Source: Bradyrhizobium sp. ORS 278
GTDB lineage: Bacteria > Pseudomonadota > Alphaproteobacteria > Rhizobiales > Xanthobacteraceae
Length of the DNA: 64,000 nucleotides
Assembly: GCF_000026145.1 (NCBI RefSeq)
Contig: NC_009445.1
Coordinates: 2,480,001-2,544,000 of the forward strand
Direction: 5' to 3'
The notes beneath the pieces were generated by a model that saw only the letters and a program-made list of their open reading frames with translations, did no database searches and was not told the DNA's origin. Both the position numbers and the translations under genes were made by a program. How positions within the stretch are numbered: position 1 is the stretch's first letter; every line of letters starts with the position of its first letter. Positions 17,581 to 26,712 of this stretch are shown piece after piece.

Positions 17581-18432
17581 TTATGTCGATCGATCCGGCG
17601 GCGCCTCCGCAAAGCCGAGCAATCGTCGCGGCGTCTTCCAAAGCAGGCGCTGCTGATCCTCCGGATCCGGAAAAATCTCGGAGATTCCCGCCAGCAGCGG
17701 CCCGTAATCGAGTCGCTCGGGCGCGCGCAGGAACGGCCAGTCGGAGCCCCAGACGCAGCGGTCGAGTGTGAAGGCGTCGACCAGCGCGGCGATGAAGGGC
17801 CAAGTATCGGTGTAGGGCCAAGCTTGCTTGGCGAACTTGTAGTAGCCCGAGAGCTTGATGACGGCATCGCGTTCGCGACCGAGCGCGAGCAGCGCCTGGA
17901 ACGAGGGACGCTCGACGCCGTGTTCGACGACCGGCCGACCGCAATGATCGAACACTAGCCGAACGCGGGATCGCTCGATCAGCGGCAGCAAGTCGAGCAG
18001 CTGATCCTGCTCGACCTGGACCTGCAGGAACAGATCGAGCTCGGTGAGCTTCTCGAGCAGCGGCGCGGCGTCCTGGTAGTAATGGGTGCCGTAGAACGGC
18101 ACGTTGAACGCGATGCCGATCACGCCGGCTGCCTTGAGGCGTTCCAACTCCTTGATCCCGACATCCTTCTCGACCACAGCGACGCCCTTGAAGCGCCCGT
18201 TCCCGAGACGGAGTGCGTCGAGCAAGACCCGGCTGTCGGAGCCGTAGCCGGAGTTCGTCGCGACGATCAGCGCGTGCCTGACATCGAAGACATTGAGCAC
18301 GCGCACCAGATGTGCGGCCGGAGCTATTTCTGCTCCGGTCGGGCGGTAGGGTGTATCCGCCGCATAGGGAAAGCGCGCGGGATCGATGACGTGGATATGG
18401 CAGTCGATCCGTGGTCCTGTCGGGAGCGCCAT
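17581..18432 (-). CDS. Amidohydrolase-family TIM-barrel hydrolase (PDC-lactonase-like)
   Basis: The 283-residue protein has IDCHIHVIDPARFPY at the first strand, a RLVFDHCGRPVV segment at strand 6 and VWGSDWPFLR at strand 8, all features of the amidohydrolase_2 family that includes LigI and lactonases. The substrate is unknown. It is 24 nt downstream of the shikimate-type dehydrogenase and 25 nt upstream of the binding protein. This suggests hydrolysis of a lactone or ring-cleavage product of a hydroaromatic or aromatic acid. Confidence 0.8.
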   Translation of the reverse strand: MALPTGPRIDCHIHVIDPARFPYAADTPYRPTGAEIAPAAHLVRVLNVFDVRHALIVATNSGYGSDSRVLLDALRLGNGRFKGVAVVEKDVGIKELERLKAAGVIGIAFNVPFYGTHYYQDAAPLLEKLTELDLFLQVQVEQDQLLDLLPLIERSRVRLVFDHCGRPVVEHGVERPSFQALLALGRERDAVIKLSGYYKFAKQAWPYTDTWPFIAALVDAFTLDRCVWGSDWPFLRAPERLDYGPLLAGISEIFPDPEDQQRLLWKTPRRLLGFAEAPPDRST

Positions 18433-18456
18433 GGCGGGGTTGTTATTGTCTGAGCA

Positions 18457-19299
18457 TCAGAACGTCGCTTGGATGGCCTTGATCAGCTCCGGTGTGACGT
18501 CCGGCAGAACGCCAAACCAGGCCTGGAAGGCGAGACGCGCCTGGTTGAGCAGCAGGCCGAGACCGTTGACGGTGGTACAGCCGCGGGCGCGCGCGTCCGC
18601 CAGGAAGGGCGTCTCCAGCGGCGTGTAGATCAGGTCGGCCACGAGCGTCTTCGCGGACAGCCGCGTCAGGTCGATCTCCAGCGCGGGCTTGCCGATCATG
18701 CCGCGATCAGTGCTGTTGATCAGCAGCGCGACATCGGCGACGGCGCCGGAGCGATGATCCCAAGTCACCGTGCTGATGACGGAGCCAAACTCCGCGGCGA
18801 TGGCTTTCGCCTTGTCGTCAGTACGGTTGCTGATGCGGATCTCGCGGGCGCCGTTCTCCAGCAGTGCGACGACCACCGCGCGCGCCGCGCCGCCGGCGCC
18901 GAGCAGCAGGATCGGACCCTCGTCGGCGCGCCAAGCCGGCTTGGCGTCGCGGAGGCTCTGAACGAAGCCATTGCCGTCATTGTTGAAGCCGCTCAGCGTC
19001 CCATCCTGCTCGACGACGATGGTGTTGACGGCGCCGATGCGCCGCGCGGTGTCATTGACCCGGTGCAGCAGGGGCATCGCCGTCTGCTTGTGCGGCATGG
19101 TGACGTTGCAGCCGCGAAAGCCGAGCGCCACCAGCCCCGCAAGGGCATCCTTGAGCCGCTCCGGCTGCACCGCCAGCGGGACATAGACGCCGCGCAGCCC
19201 GTGCGCGTTCAGCCAGAAATTGTGAATCGTGGGAGAGCGCGAGTGGGCGACGGGCATGCCGATGACGCCAGCCAGTCCAAATCCGTTCGCTTGCGACAT
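18457..19299 (-). CDS. Shikimate/quinate dehydrogenase family protein
   Basis: The 280-residue protein has the AroE substrate pocket (GMPVAHSRSPTIHNFWL), the catalytic lysine in NVTMPHKQTAM, the aspartate in GFNNDGNGF, and an NADP-type Rossmann motif LLGAGGAARAVV. It interconverts shikimate or quinate with its dehydro form. Because it heads an operon with a hydrolase and a binding protein beside the lig cluster, a catabolic role feeding dehydroshikimate toward protocatechuate is more likely than biosynthesis. That is inference; housekeeping aroE is expected elsewhere. The GFNND variant replaces the usual GxNTD. Confidence 0.85.
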   Translation of the reverse strand: MSQANGFGLAGVIGMPVAHSRSPTIHNFWLNAHGLRGVYVPLAVQPERLKDALAGLVALGFRGCNVTMPHKQTAMPLLHRVNDTARRIGAVNTIVVEQDGTLSGFNNDGNGFVQSLRDAKPAWRADEGPILLLGAGGAARAVVVALLENGAREIRISNRTDDKAKAIAAEFGSVISTVTWDHRSGAVADVALLINSTDRGMIGKPALEIDLTRLSAKTLVADLIYTPLETPFLADARARGCTTVNGLGLLLNQARLAFQAWFGVLPDVTPELIKAIQATF

Positions 19300-19556
19300 G
19301 CTGCGCCAAGGCCTCCCGTCGGGATTTCGGCCTGTTCCGGCCGATATGAAATCGTCTTATGGACAATGATCCAGCCATGCAATTGAAACATTCCGTCACA
19401 GTGTCCTTCGCAATGCACGCATCGTTTCATGGTGTGGACTGGATGCAGCATCGCAGTACCCTGCCTCTGGGCAAAGTGGCGGCAGGTTTCTATGATCGCG
19501 AACCACAGTCGCGCCGAGCCTCCAGGCCGCGTCCGACCGGCTACGAGGGATCTCGA

Positions 19557-21041
19557 TTGACCATTCAGTCTCCGCTCTCTATCGCGACCGAAAGCTTCAC
19601 CGACGCCGCTGCTGCAGTGGCGCGGCTCCAGGAGATCTACGAGCGCAACACTGCCTTCCTGCGCTCTCATTTCGAGGCCTATGCCAACGGCGTCGTGCCG
19701 GCGAGCCGCATCCGCGCGACCTATCCGTTCGTGCGCCTCACCACGGCGAGCCACGCCCGGCTGGACTCGCGCCTCGCTTACGGCTTCGTCGCGGGACCCG
19801 GCGTGCACGAGACCAGCGTGACGCGGCCGGATCTGTTCCGCTCCTATCTCACCGAGCAGATCCGGCTGTTGATCGAGAACCACGGCGTGCCTGTCGAGAT
19901 CGGCGAATCCGCCGAGCCGATCCCGGTGCATTTCGCCTATCGCCGCGACATCAATATCGAGACGGCGCTGCCGCATCACGAGAGCCCGCTGGTGACGCGC
20001 TCGCTGCGCGACGTGTTCGACGCGCCTGACCTCGCCACCATGGACGATGCCATCGCCGATGGCACGCTGGAGCTCAAGCCGGGCATGCCCGAGCCGCTGT
20101 CGCTGTTTCGCGCCGCGCGCGTCGACTACTCGCTGCGCCGGCTCTATCACTACACTGGGACCGATCCCGATCATTTCCAGAATTTCGTGATCTTCACGAA
20201 CTACCAGTTCTACGTCGATGCCTTTGCGGACTGGGGCCGCCAGCAACTGGCGGCCGGGCAGGGCAGCGCGGACGCCTTCGTCGAGCCCGGCAACGTGATC
20301 ACGGCCAGCGCGCGGCTCGGCGGCGGCACCACGGGCGCCGCGCCGGCACGGACGCCGCAGATGCCGGCCTTCCATCTCGTCGAGCACGGCCACCAGGGCA
20401 TCACGCTGATCAACATCGGCACCGGGCCGTCGAACGCGCGCAACGTCACCGACCACATCGCGGTGCTCAGGCCGCATGCCTGGCTGATGGTCGGGCACTG
20501 CGCGGGCCTGCGCAACACGCAGCGGCTCGGCGACTACGTGCTGGCGCACGGCTATGTCCGCGAGGATCACGTGCTCGACCAGGAACTGCCGCCGTGGGTG
20601 CCGATCCCCGCGCTTGCCGAGATGCAGGTCGCGCTGGAGGAGGCGGTGGAGGCCGTGACCGGGTATTCCGGATTCGAGTTGAAGCGGCTGATGCGCACCG
20701 GCACGGTCGCCAGCGTCGACAACCGCAACTGGGAGATCTCCGGCCCGGCCGTGATCCGCCGGCTGTCGCAATCGCGCGCTATCGCGCTCGACATGGAATC
20801 GGCGACCATCGCCGCCAATGGCTATCGCTTCCGCGTGCCTTACGGCACCTTGCTCTGCGTCTCCGACAAGCCGCTGCATGGCGAGATCAAGCTCGCCGGG
20901 ATGGCCAGCGATTTCTATCGCCAGCGCGTCGGCCAGCACCTGCAGATCGGCCTGAAGGCGCTGGAATTGCTGAAGCACCAGGAATCGGAGCGGCTGCATT
21001 CGCGCAAGCTGCGCAGCTTCGCCGAGGTCGCGTTTCAGTAG
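19557..21041 (+). CDS. amn: AMP nucleosidase
   Basis: The 494-residue enzyme hydrolyses AMP to adenine and ribose 5-phosphate. It has the N-terminal AMN domain and a C-terminal nucleoside-phosphorylase fold with the very characteristic DMESATIAANGYRFRVPYGT and CVSDKPLHGEIKL, then QRVGQHLQIGLKALELL and LHSRKLRSF, close to E. coli Amn. The TTG at 19557 is preferred because GAGGGA is 6 nt upstream and the length then fits the family (about 484-500); the frame stays open further upstream. It is divergent from the shikimate-dehydrogenase operon and shares its promoter region. Confidence 0.9.
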   Translation: MTIQSPLSIATESFTDAAAAVARLQEIYERNTAFLRSHFEAYANGVVPASRIRATYPFVRLTTASHARLDSRLAYGFVAGPGVHETSVTRPDLFRSYLTEQIRLLIENHGVPVEIGESAEPIPVHFAYRRDINIETALPHHESPLVTRSLRDVFDAPDLATMDDAIADGTLELKPGMPEPLSLFRAARVDYSLRRLYHYTGTDPDHFQNFVIFTNYQFYVDAFADWGRQQLAAGQGSADAFVEPGNVITASARLGGGTTGAAPARTPQMPAFHLVEHGHQGITLINIGTGPSNARNVTDHIAVLRPHAWLMVGHCAGLRNTQRLGDYVLAHGYVREDHVLDQELPPWVPIPALAEMQVALEEAVEAVTGYSGFELKRLMRTGTVASVDNRNWEISGPAVIRRLSQSRAIALDMESATIAANGYRFRVPYGTLLCVSDKPLHGEIKLAGMASDFYRQRVGQHLQIGLKALELLKHQESERLHSRKLRSFAEVAFQ

Positions 21042-21061
21042 CGGCTCGCGGCCGCCTGGAA

Positions 21062-21463
21062 TCAGCGCCCCCGGCGCTGGTCGAACACCTGCCGGGCCTG
21101 CTCGACCTCGGGCATCTTGGCGATGGTCCAGGCATAGAGCGCCCGGAACGGCGGCTGCAGGGTGCGGCCGAGCGGGGTGATCTCGTATTGCACGGCGACC
21201 GGCGAGTCCGCGATCACCTCGCGCGCGACGAGGCCGTTGCGCTCGAGCCGGCGCAGGCATTGCGTCAGCGCCTTCTGCGTCACGCCCTCGAGTTGCTTCT
21301 TGATCGCGTTGAAACGCAGTGGGCCGCCGTCGAGCACGGCCAGCACCATCATCGACCATTTGTCGGCGATCTGGTCGATCAGCACCCGGCTCGGGCATTC
21401 CGATGAGAAGTGCTGCGGCTTGCAGCGGAGCGGGGCGGTCTCGGACGTCGAAGCATCGGTCAC
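21062..21463 (-). CDS. HxlR-family transcriptional regulator
   Basis: The 133-residue winged-helix protein has the HxlR core: CPSRVLIDQIADKWSMMVLAVL, GPLRFNAIKKQLEGVTQKAL, LRRLERNGLVAREV and PVAVQYEITPLGRTL. The N-terminal cysteine in SSECPS is at the position used for redox or electrophile sensing in YodB/QorR-type members. It is divergent from an old-yellow-enzyme gene 104 bp away, a common arrangement in which the regulator represses the reductase until an electrophile appears. Confidence 0.88.
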   Translation of the reverse strand: MTDASTSETAPLRCKPQHFSSECPSRVLIDQIADKWSMMVLAVLDGGPLRFNAIKKQLEGVTQKALTQCLRRLERNGLVAREVIADSPVAVQYEITPLGRTLQPPFRALYAWTIAKMPEVEQARQVFDQRRGR

Positions 21464-21566
21464 GGCGGTGGTTTCCTTTGGGATACCTGAGCGACTTCGG
21501 GTGCCCCATTGACTTCAGGTTTACGAAGTATACTGGAGCGGTTCCGAACGCAAGGGAGCCTTCTGA

Positions 21567-22685
21567 ATGTCCGATCTCGATACCAGCGTGCTGTTTCGTC
21601 CGTTTCGCCTGAAATCGCTGGAGCTGAAGAACCGCATCGTCATGGCGCCGATGACGCGCAACGCCGCGCCGAACGGCGTTCCCGGCGAAGCCAACGCCGC
21701 CTATTACCGCCGCCGCGCCGAAGGCGGCGTGGGGCTGATCCTGACCGAGGGCACGGTGATCAACCGTCCGGCCTCGCGCAACGAGCCTAACATTCCCTTC
21801 TTCCACGGCGAGGCCGCGCTGGCCGGCTGGCAGAGCGTGGCGAGCGCCGTGCACGCCGCCGGCGGCCGCATCGCGCCGCAGATCTGGCACACCGGCTCCA
21901 CCAAGGGCATAAGCCGCTGGGAGCCGGACGCGCCGGTCGAGAGCCCGTCGGGCCTGGTCGCGCCGGGCAAGCCACGCGGCAACATCATGACCGAGACCGA
22001 CATCGCCGACACGGTTGCCGCCTTCGCGCAGGCTGCGGCCGATGCCAAGCGCACCGGCTTCGACACGGTCGAAATCCACGGCGCCCATGGCTATCTTGTC
22101 GATGAGTTCTTCTGGTCCGGCACCAACAAGCGCGAGGACCGCTATGGTGGCCCGACCATCAAGGAGCGCTCGCGGTTTGCCGGCGAGATCGTCTCCGCGA
22201 TCCGCAAGGCTGTTGGTCCCGACTTCCCGATCATCCTGCGCGTCAGCCAGTGGAAGCAGCAGGACTACGCGACGCGCCTGGCCGAGACGCCGGCGCTGAT
22301 GGGCGACTGGCTGCAGCCGCTGGTCGACGCCGGCGTCGACATCCTGCACTGCTCGCAGCGCCGCTTCTGGGAACCGGAATTCCCGAAGATCGACGGCGAG
22401 AAGGGGCTCAACTTCGCCGGCTGGGCCAAGAAGATCACGGGCGCCGCGACCATCAGTGTCGGCTCGGTCGGGCTGTCCGACGAGTTCTTCTCGGCGTTCG
22501 CCGGCAAGCCGTCGACCTCGGCCGATCTCGACGCGCTGCTCGAGCGGATGGCGAAGGACGAGTTCGACCTCATCGCCGTCGGCCGCGCGCTGATCAGCGA
22601 TGCCGACTGGGTCGCCAAGATCAAGGCCGGCGACAAGGCCGGGCTGAAGGGCTTCAACGCCGCGGACCTCGGCGCGCTGGTGTGA
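21567..22685 (+). CDS. NADH:flavin oxidoreductase, old yellow enzyme family
   Basis: The 372-residue FMN TIM-barrel protein starts LFRPFRLKSLELKNRIVMAP and has IHGAHGYLVDEFFWSGTNKR with the substrate-binding histidine, then RYGG, ILRVSQWK and a FMN-phosphate loop in VGRALISDADW. Old yellow enzymes reduce activated C=C bonds (enones, maleimides, quinone-like electrophiles). The divergent HxlR regulator suggests induction by such electrophiles, which could include oxidised phenolics from the surrounding pathways. SD AAGGGAGCC precedes the ATG. Confidence 0.9.
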   Translation: MSDLDTSVLFRPFRLKSLELKNRIVMAPMTRNAAPNGVPGEANAAYYRRRAEGGVGLILTEGTVINRPASRNEPNIPFFHGEAALAGWQSVASAVHAAGGRIAPQIWHTGSTKGISRWEPDAPVESPSGLVAPGKPRGNIMTETDIADTVAAFAQAAADAKRTGFDTVEIHGAHGYLVDEFFWSGTNKREDRYGGPTIKERSRFAGEIVSAIRKAVGPDFPIILRVSQWKQQDYATRLAETPALMGDWLQPLVDAGVDILHCSQRRFWEPEFPKIDGEKGLNFAGWAKKITGAATISVGSVGLSDEFFSAFAGKPSTSADLDALLERMAKDEFDLIAVGRALISDADWVAKIKAGDKAGLKGFNAADLGALV

Positions 22686-22783
22686 GTTGGGTCGCGGCTT
22701 CTTCACCAAGTCCGTTCGCGTCCTCCTGCTAGAGCGTGGGTCGCCTGCGTTGTTAGTTGGATGCGAATAAAAACCACGGAGTC

Positions 22784-22949
22784 GGTGCACCCTCTCCCCC
22801 TGTGGGAGAGGGTGCCGGAGATGCAAAGCATCGGAGGCGGGTGAGGGGTCTCTGTCCGCACGGGAGCTCGCGGAGAGAGACCCCTCACCCGGCTCGCATT
22901 CGCTGCGCTCATGCGATCCACCCTCTCCCACAAGGGGAGAGGGTGCACC
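22784..22949. repeat. Palindromic repeat family D
   Basis: GGTGCACCCTCTCCCC at the left pairs with GGGGAGAGGGTGCACC at the right. Further inner arms are GGTGAGGGGTCTCT/AGAGACCCCTCACC. Only one copy is in the window, though a partial similar phrase (ACCCTCTTTCCG..GGGAGAGGG) occurs near 54652. Apart from this element the 22686-23061 gap shows nothing. Confidence 0.8.
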
Positions 22950-23061
22950 GCCATTGCGGCCCGTTAGTCCTTCCCCGCCAAGACGTGGAGCGGATGTTGT
23001 TGTCTGGTGAGAGGCAACTATGTTCGCTGCGCCTTGCACAATGGGACTCTCACTCCCGCAC

Positions 23062-24225
23062 CTAATGCACCGTCAGCTCCAGATATAACGGGCTGCGGAA
23101 AGTCGACGACGGCATCCAGGGCAGTTGCTCCTGGGTGCGGCGATACTCAGGCACCACCTTGTGCAGCTCGTCGAATGCGATCCTGATCGCCATGCGCGCG
23201 ATCGCGGAGCCGAGGCACGCATGCACGCCGCCACCGAAGCCGAGATGGCCGCGCGGCTTGCGGGTGATGTCGTAGACATCGGGATTGGGAAACTGCCGCT
23301 CGTCGCGATTGGCGGAGCCGTAGGCGAGGCAGACGAAGTCGCCTTCGCGCATGGTTTGGCCATGCAGGGTGAGATCCTTCTGCAGGCAGCGTCGGAAGCG
23401 TTGGGCCGAGGTGTTGAAGCGCAGCGACTCTTCGACCGCATCCGTCAGCAGATCGGGATTGGCGACGACCGCGCGCCGCGCGTCTGGGTGATCGGCCAGG
23501 TTATAGGCCAGCATGCTCATAAAGCCGCCGAGCGACTCGATGCCGGCCATGATCAGGGTGGTCGTCGTCAGCAGCACCTCGCGCTCGTCGAGCTTGTCGC
23601 CGTCGATCTCGGCCATGCTGAAATGCGAGATCAGATCGTTCTGCGGCCGGGCGCGGCGCTCGGCGATCACGCCGGCCGCATAGTCCTGCATCCAATTGTA
23701 GGCGGCAATGTGCTGCGGCCCCTTGGCGCGGCTCACCGGGTCGCTCTGCACCATCAGCACCGCCTTGTCGCGCACCGTCTGCTCGTCGCCGAGCGGCAGG
23801 CCGAGCGCGGCGAACAGCACACGCACGGTGAACTTGGACGAGAACGCCTCGATGAAGTCGAAGCGCTCCTGGCCGCGCAGCGACTCGGCGCTGTCCCGGG
23901 CGATGTCGCGGATCGGGCCGGACAGGCTCTCCAGATTGCGCTTCATGAAAGCGTGCTGGACGAGGCCGCGCAGGCGGTCGTGACGCGGCGGATCGGTGGT
24001 GCCGAGCGTCGCGCCGGCGCGGTTCGGCAGTTCGGTCATCAGGTTGCCCTTGGCCGAGGAATAGGTCTGCCAGTTGGTGCCGGCCGCCGCGACATCGGCG
24101 TAGCGCGACAGGATCCACACCTGGGCCTGCGGGCTCCAGAAACAGGGATGTTCGTCGCGCAAGGTCTTGTAGAACGGGAACGGGTCGGCATCGACCGCCG
24201 GCGAATACGGATCGAATGTGAACAT
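23062..24225 (-). CDS. Cytochrome P450
   Basis: The 387-residue soluble P450 has the heme loop FGGGVHACLG with the thiolate at Cys337, the helix-I stretch MAGIESLGGF in which Ser takes the usual Thr place, and ExxR as EESLRF. Bacterial P450s use ferredoxin partners to hydroxylate or O-demethylate small molecules; no ferredoxin or reductase gene is adjacent. It is divergent from the PobR-like regulator and close to pobA, so a substituted benzoate is a sensible guess for the substrate. The ATG at 24225 gives MFTFDPYSP, a typical start, with GGAGG upstream; the minus-strand frame stays open far beyond. Confidence 0.9.
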   Translation of the reverse strand: MFTFDPYSPAVDADPFPFYKTLRDEHPCFWSPQAQVWILSRYADVAAAGTNWQTYSSAKGNLMTELPNRAGATLGTTDPPRHDRLRGLVQHAFMKRNLESLSGPIRDIARDSAESLRGQERFDFIEAFSSKFTVRVLFAALGLPLGDEQTVRDKAVLMVQSDPVSRAKGPQHIAAYNWMQDYAAGVIAERRARPQNDLISHFSMAEIDGDKLDEREVLLTTTTLIMAGIESLGGFMSMLAYNLADHPDARRAVVANPDLLTDAVEESLRFNTSAQRFRRCLQKDLTLHGQTMREGDFVCLAYGSANRDERQFPNPDVYDITRKPRGHLGFGGGVHACLGSAIARMAIRIAFDELHKVVPEYRRTQEQLPWMPSSTFRSPLYLELTVH

Positions 24226-24323
24226 CTGTCGGGCCTCCTCTCCATTGAGTATGGTCGTTGTTGTTCTTTTCACGATCCTAAGCGGAGCGTCGCCGCCGCG
24301 TAAGACACGAACGCCGGTCAAGA

Positions 24324-24341
24324 CTTGCACTTTTCCGACAT
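24324..24341. promoter_or_regulatory. Candidate PobR site 1
   Basis: CTTGCACTTTTCCGACAT is the reverse complement, with two mismatches, of the 18 bp at 25321-25338 upstream of pobA; 13 bp are identical without a gap. It lies in the P450/pobR divergent gap, 20 bp before the pobR start and about 100 bp before the P450 start. Confidence 0.55.
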
Positions 24342-24360
24342 CCCGGCTTAGATCGCGCTC

Positions 24361-25281
24361 ATGCCACGCTTTCGCACCAAACCGTCGATCCCCGCCTTCG
24401 CGCTGTATGGCGAGGCCTCCGCCGCGCAGCCCGACATGCTGCACATCGAGCCGATCCAGGTGCGCAGCAAGCTGTATCGCTGGGAGATCGAGGCGCATAC
24501 GCATCAGGGTCTGCACCAGATCCTGTGGGTCGCCGCCGGCCCGGCCGAGATCGCCCTGGACGAACGCCGCGAGCGTTGCAGCGGCCCGGTTGCGGTGATC
24601 ATTCCGCCCGGTGTCGTGCATGCCTTCCGCTTCTCGCGGGAGACCGACGGTTTCGTTCTCACGTTCAATCCGCGTGCCGTGGTCGAGGGCGACGTGCCGG
24701 CCACCGGCGAAGCGCTCCGCGACCTGTTTGCAACAGCGCAGATCCTGCATCTCGAGCCGCAGGCGGTGGCGACGGGCCGCATTGCGGCGTTGTTCGTCGA
24801 CCTCGCCGACGAGTTCGGCGCCGCCGACTCGGCTGCCTCGCCGGTGCCGCATTGGCTCGGGCGTTCGATCGTGTGGCGGCTTGCGCAGCAGAGCGCGCGG
24901 CTGTCGCAGGGCGGACGGCGTGGCAGCGGGCATGCGGATCTGTTCACGCGCTTCATCGTGCTGGTCGAGGCCCATCACCGCGATCATTGGTCGGTCGCCC
25001 GTTATGCCGACGAGCTCGGCATGACGCCGGAGCGGCTGAACCGGCTGACGCGGACGGAGACCGGACAGTCTGCGCTCGATATCGTGCATGCGCGGCTCGC
25101 CCGCGAGGCGTGCCGACGGCTGACTTATATTGCAGCGCCGGTGTCGAAGCTGGCATTCGAGCTCGGCTTCAAGGATCCCGCCTATTTCTGTCGCTTCTTC
25201 AAGCGCCACACCGGCGCCAGCCCGCGTGACTATCGCCGCGCGATGGGCGTGGCCGACGAGGCCGCCGGTTCCGGCCGTTGA
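24361..25281 (+). CDS. pobR: AraC-family regulator, PobR-like
   Basis: The 306-residue protein has an N-terminal cupin-type effector domain (HTHQGLHQILWV, PPGVVHAFRFS) and a C-terminal AraC double helix-turn-helix (ADELGMTPERLNRLTRTETG, then KLAFELGFKDPAYFCRFFKR with the GFKDPAYFCRFF signature). AraC-type PobR proteins activate pobA with 4-hydroxybenzoate as effector. It is upstream of pobA on the same strand and divergent from the P450, and a shared 18-bp motif lies in both promoter regions. The effector is inferred from context. Confidence 0.85.
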   Translation: MPRFRTKPSIPAFALYGEASAAQPDMLHIEPIQVRSKLYRWEIEAHTHQGLHQILWVAAGPAEIALDERRERCSGPVAVIIPPGVVHAFRFSRETDGFVLTFNPRAVVEGDVPATGEALRDLFATAQILHLEPQAVATGRIAALFVDLADEFGAADSAASPVPHWLGRSIVWRLAQQSARLSQGGRRGSGHADLFTRFIVLVEAHHRDHWSVARYADELGMTPERLNRLTRTETGQSALDIVHARLAREACRRLTYIAAPVSKLAFELGFKDPAYFCRFFKRHTGASPRDYRRAMGVADEAAGSGR

Positions 25282-25320
25282 CCCCGCCGGGTCCGGATAC
25301 CGCTGCGGTGTTCCGTCGCG

Positions 25321-25338
25321 ACGTTGGAAAAGTGCAAG
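25321..25338. promoter_or_regulatory. Candidate PobR site 2
   Basis: ACGTTGGAAAAGTGCAAG matches the inverted site in the pobR/P450 gap at 16 of 18 positions. It is about 105 bp upstream of the pobA start, a plausible distance for an AraC-type activator. Confidence 0.55.
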
Positions 25339-25383
25339 AGAATGCAGCGTCCATCCAAGTGAGCAGGCACGCTCCTTGATAAA

Positions 25384-26616
<1,233 letters not shown>

Positions 26617-26712
26617 GCATCGATCTGCTAGGACATGACGAGGGAATCCGCGCCGCGATGGCGCGGATTCGAGATCCCGGCTGAACGGGACGAACAAGGT
26701 GAGGAAACGAAC

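Noticed and set aside
19209..23039. A roughly 1270-codon minus-strand frame across amn and the old yellow enzyme gene
   Set aside because: It is antisense to two recognised enzymes and passes through the family D repeat; it is an artefact of high GC.
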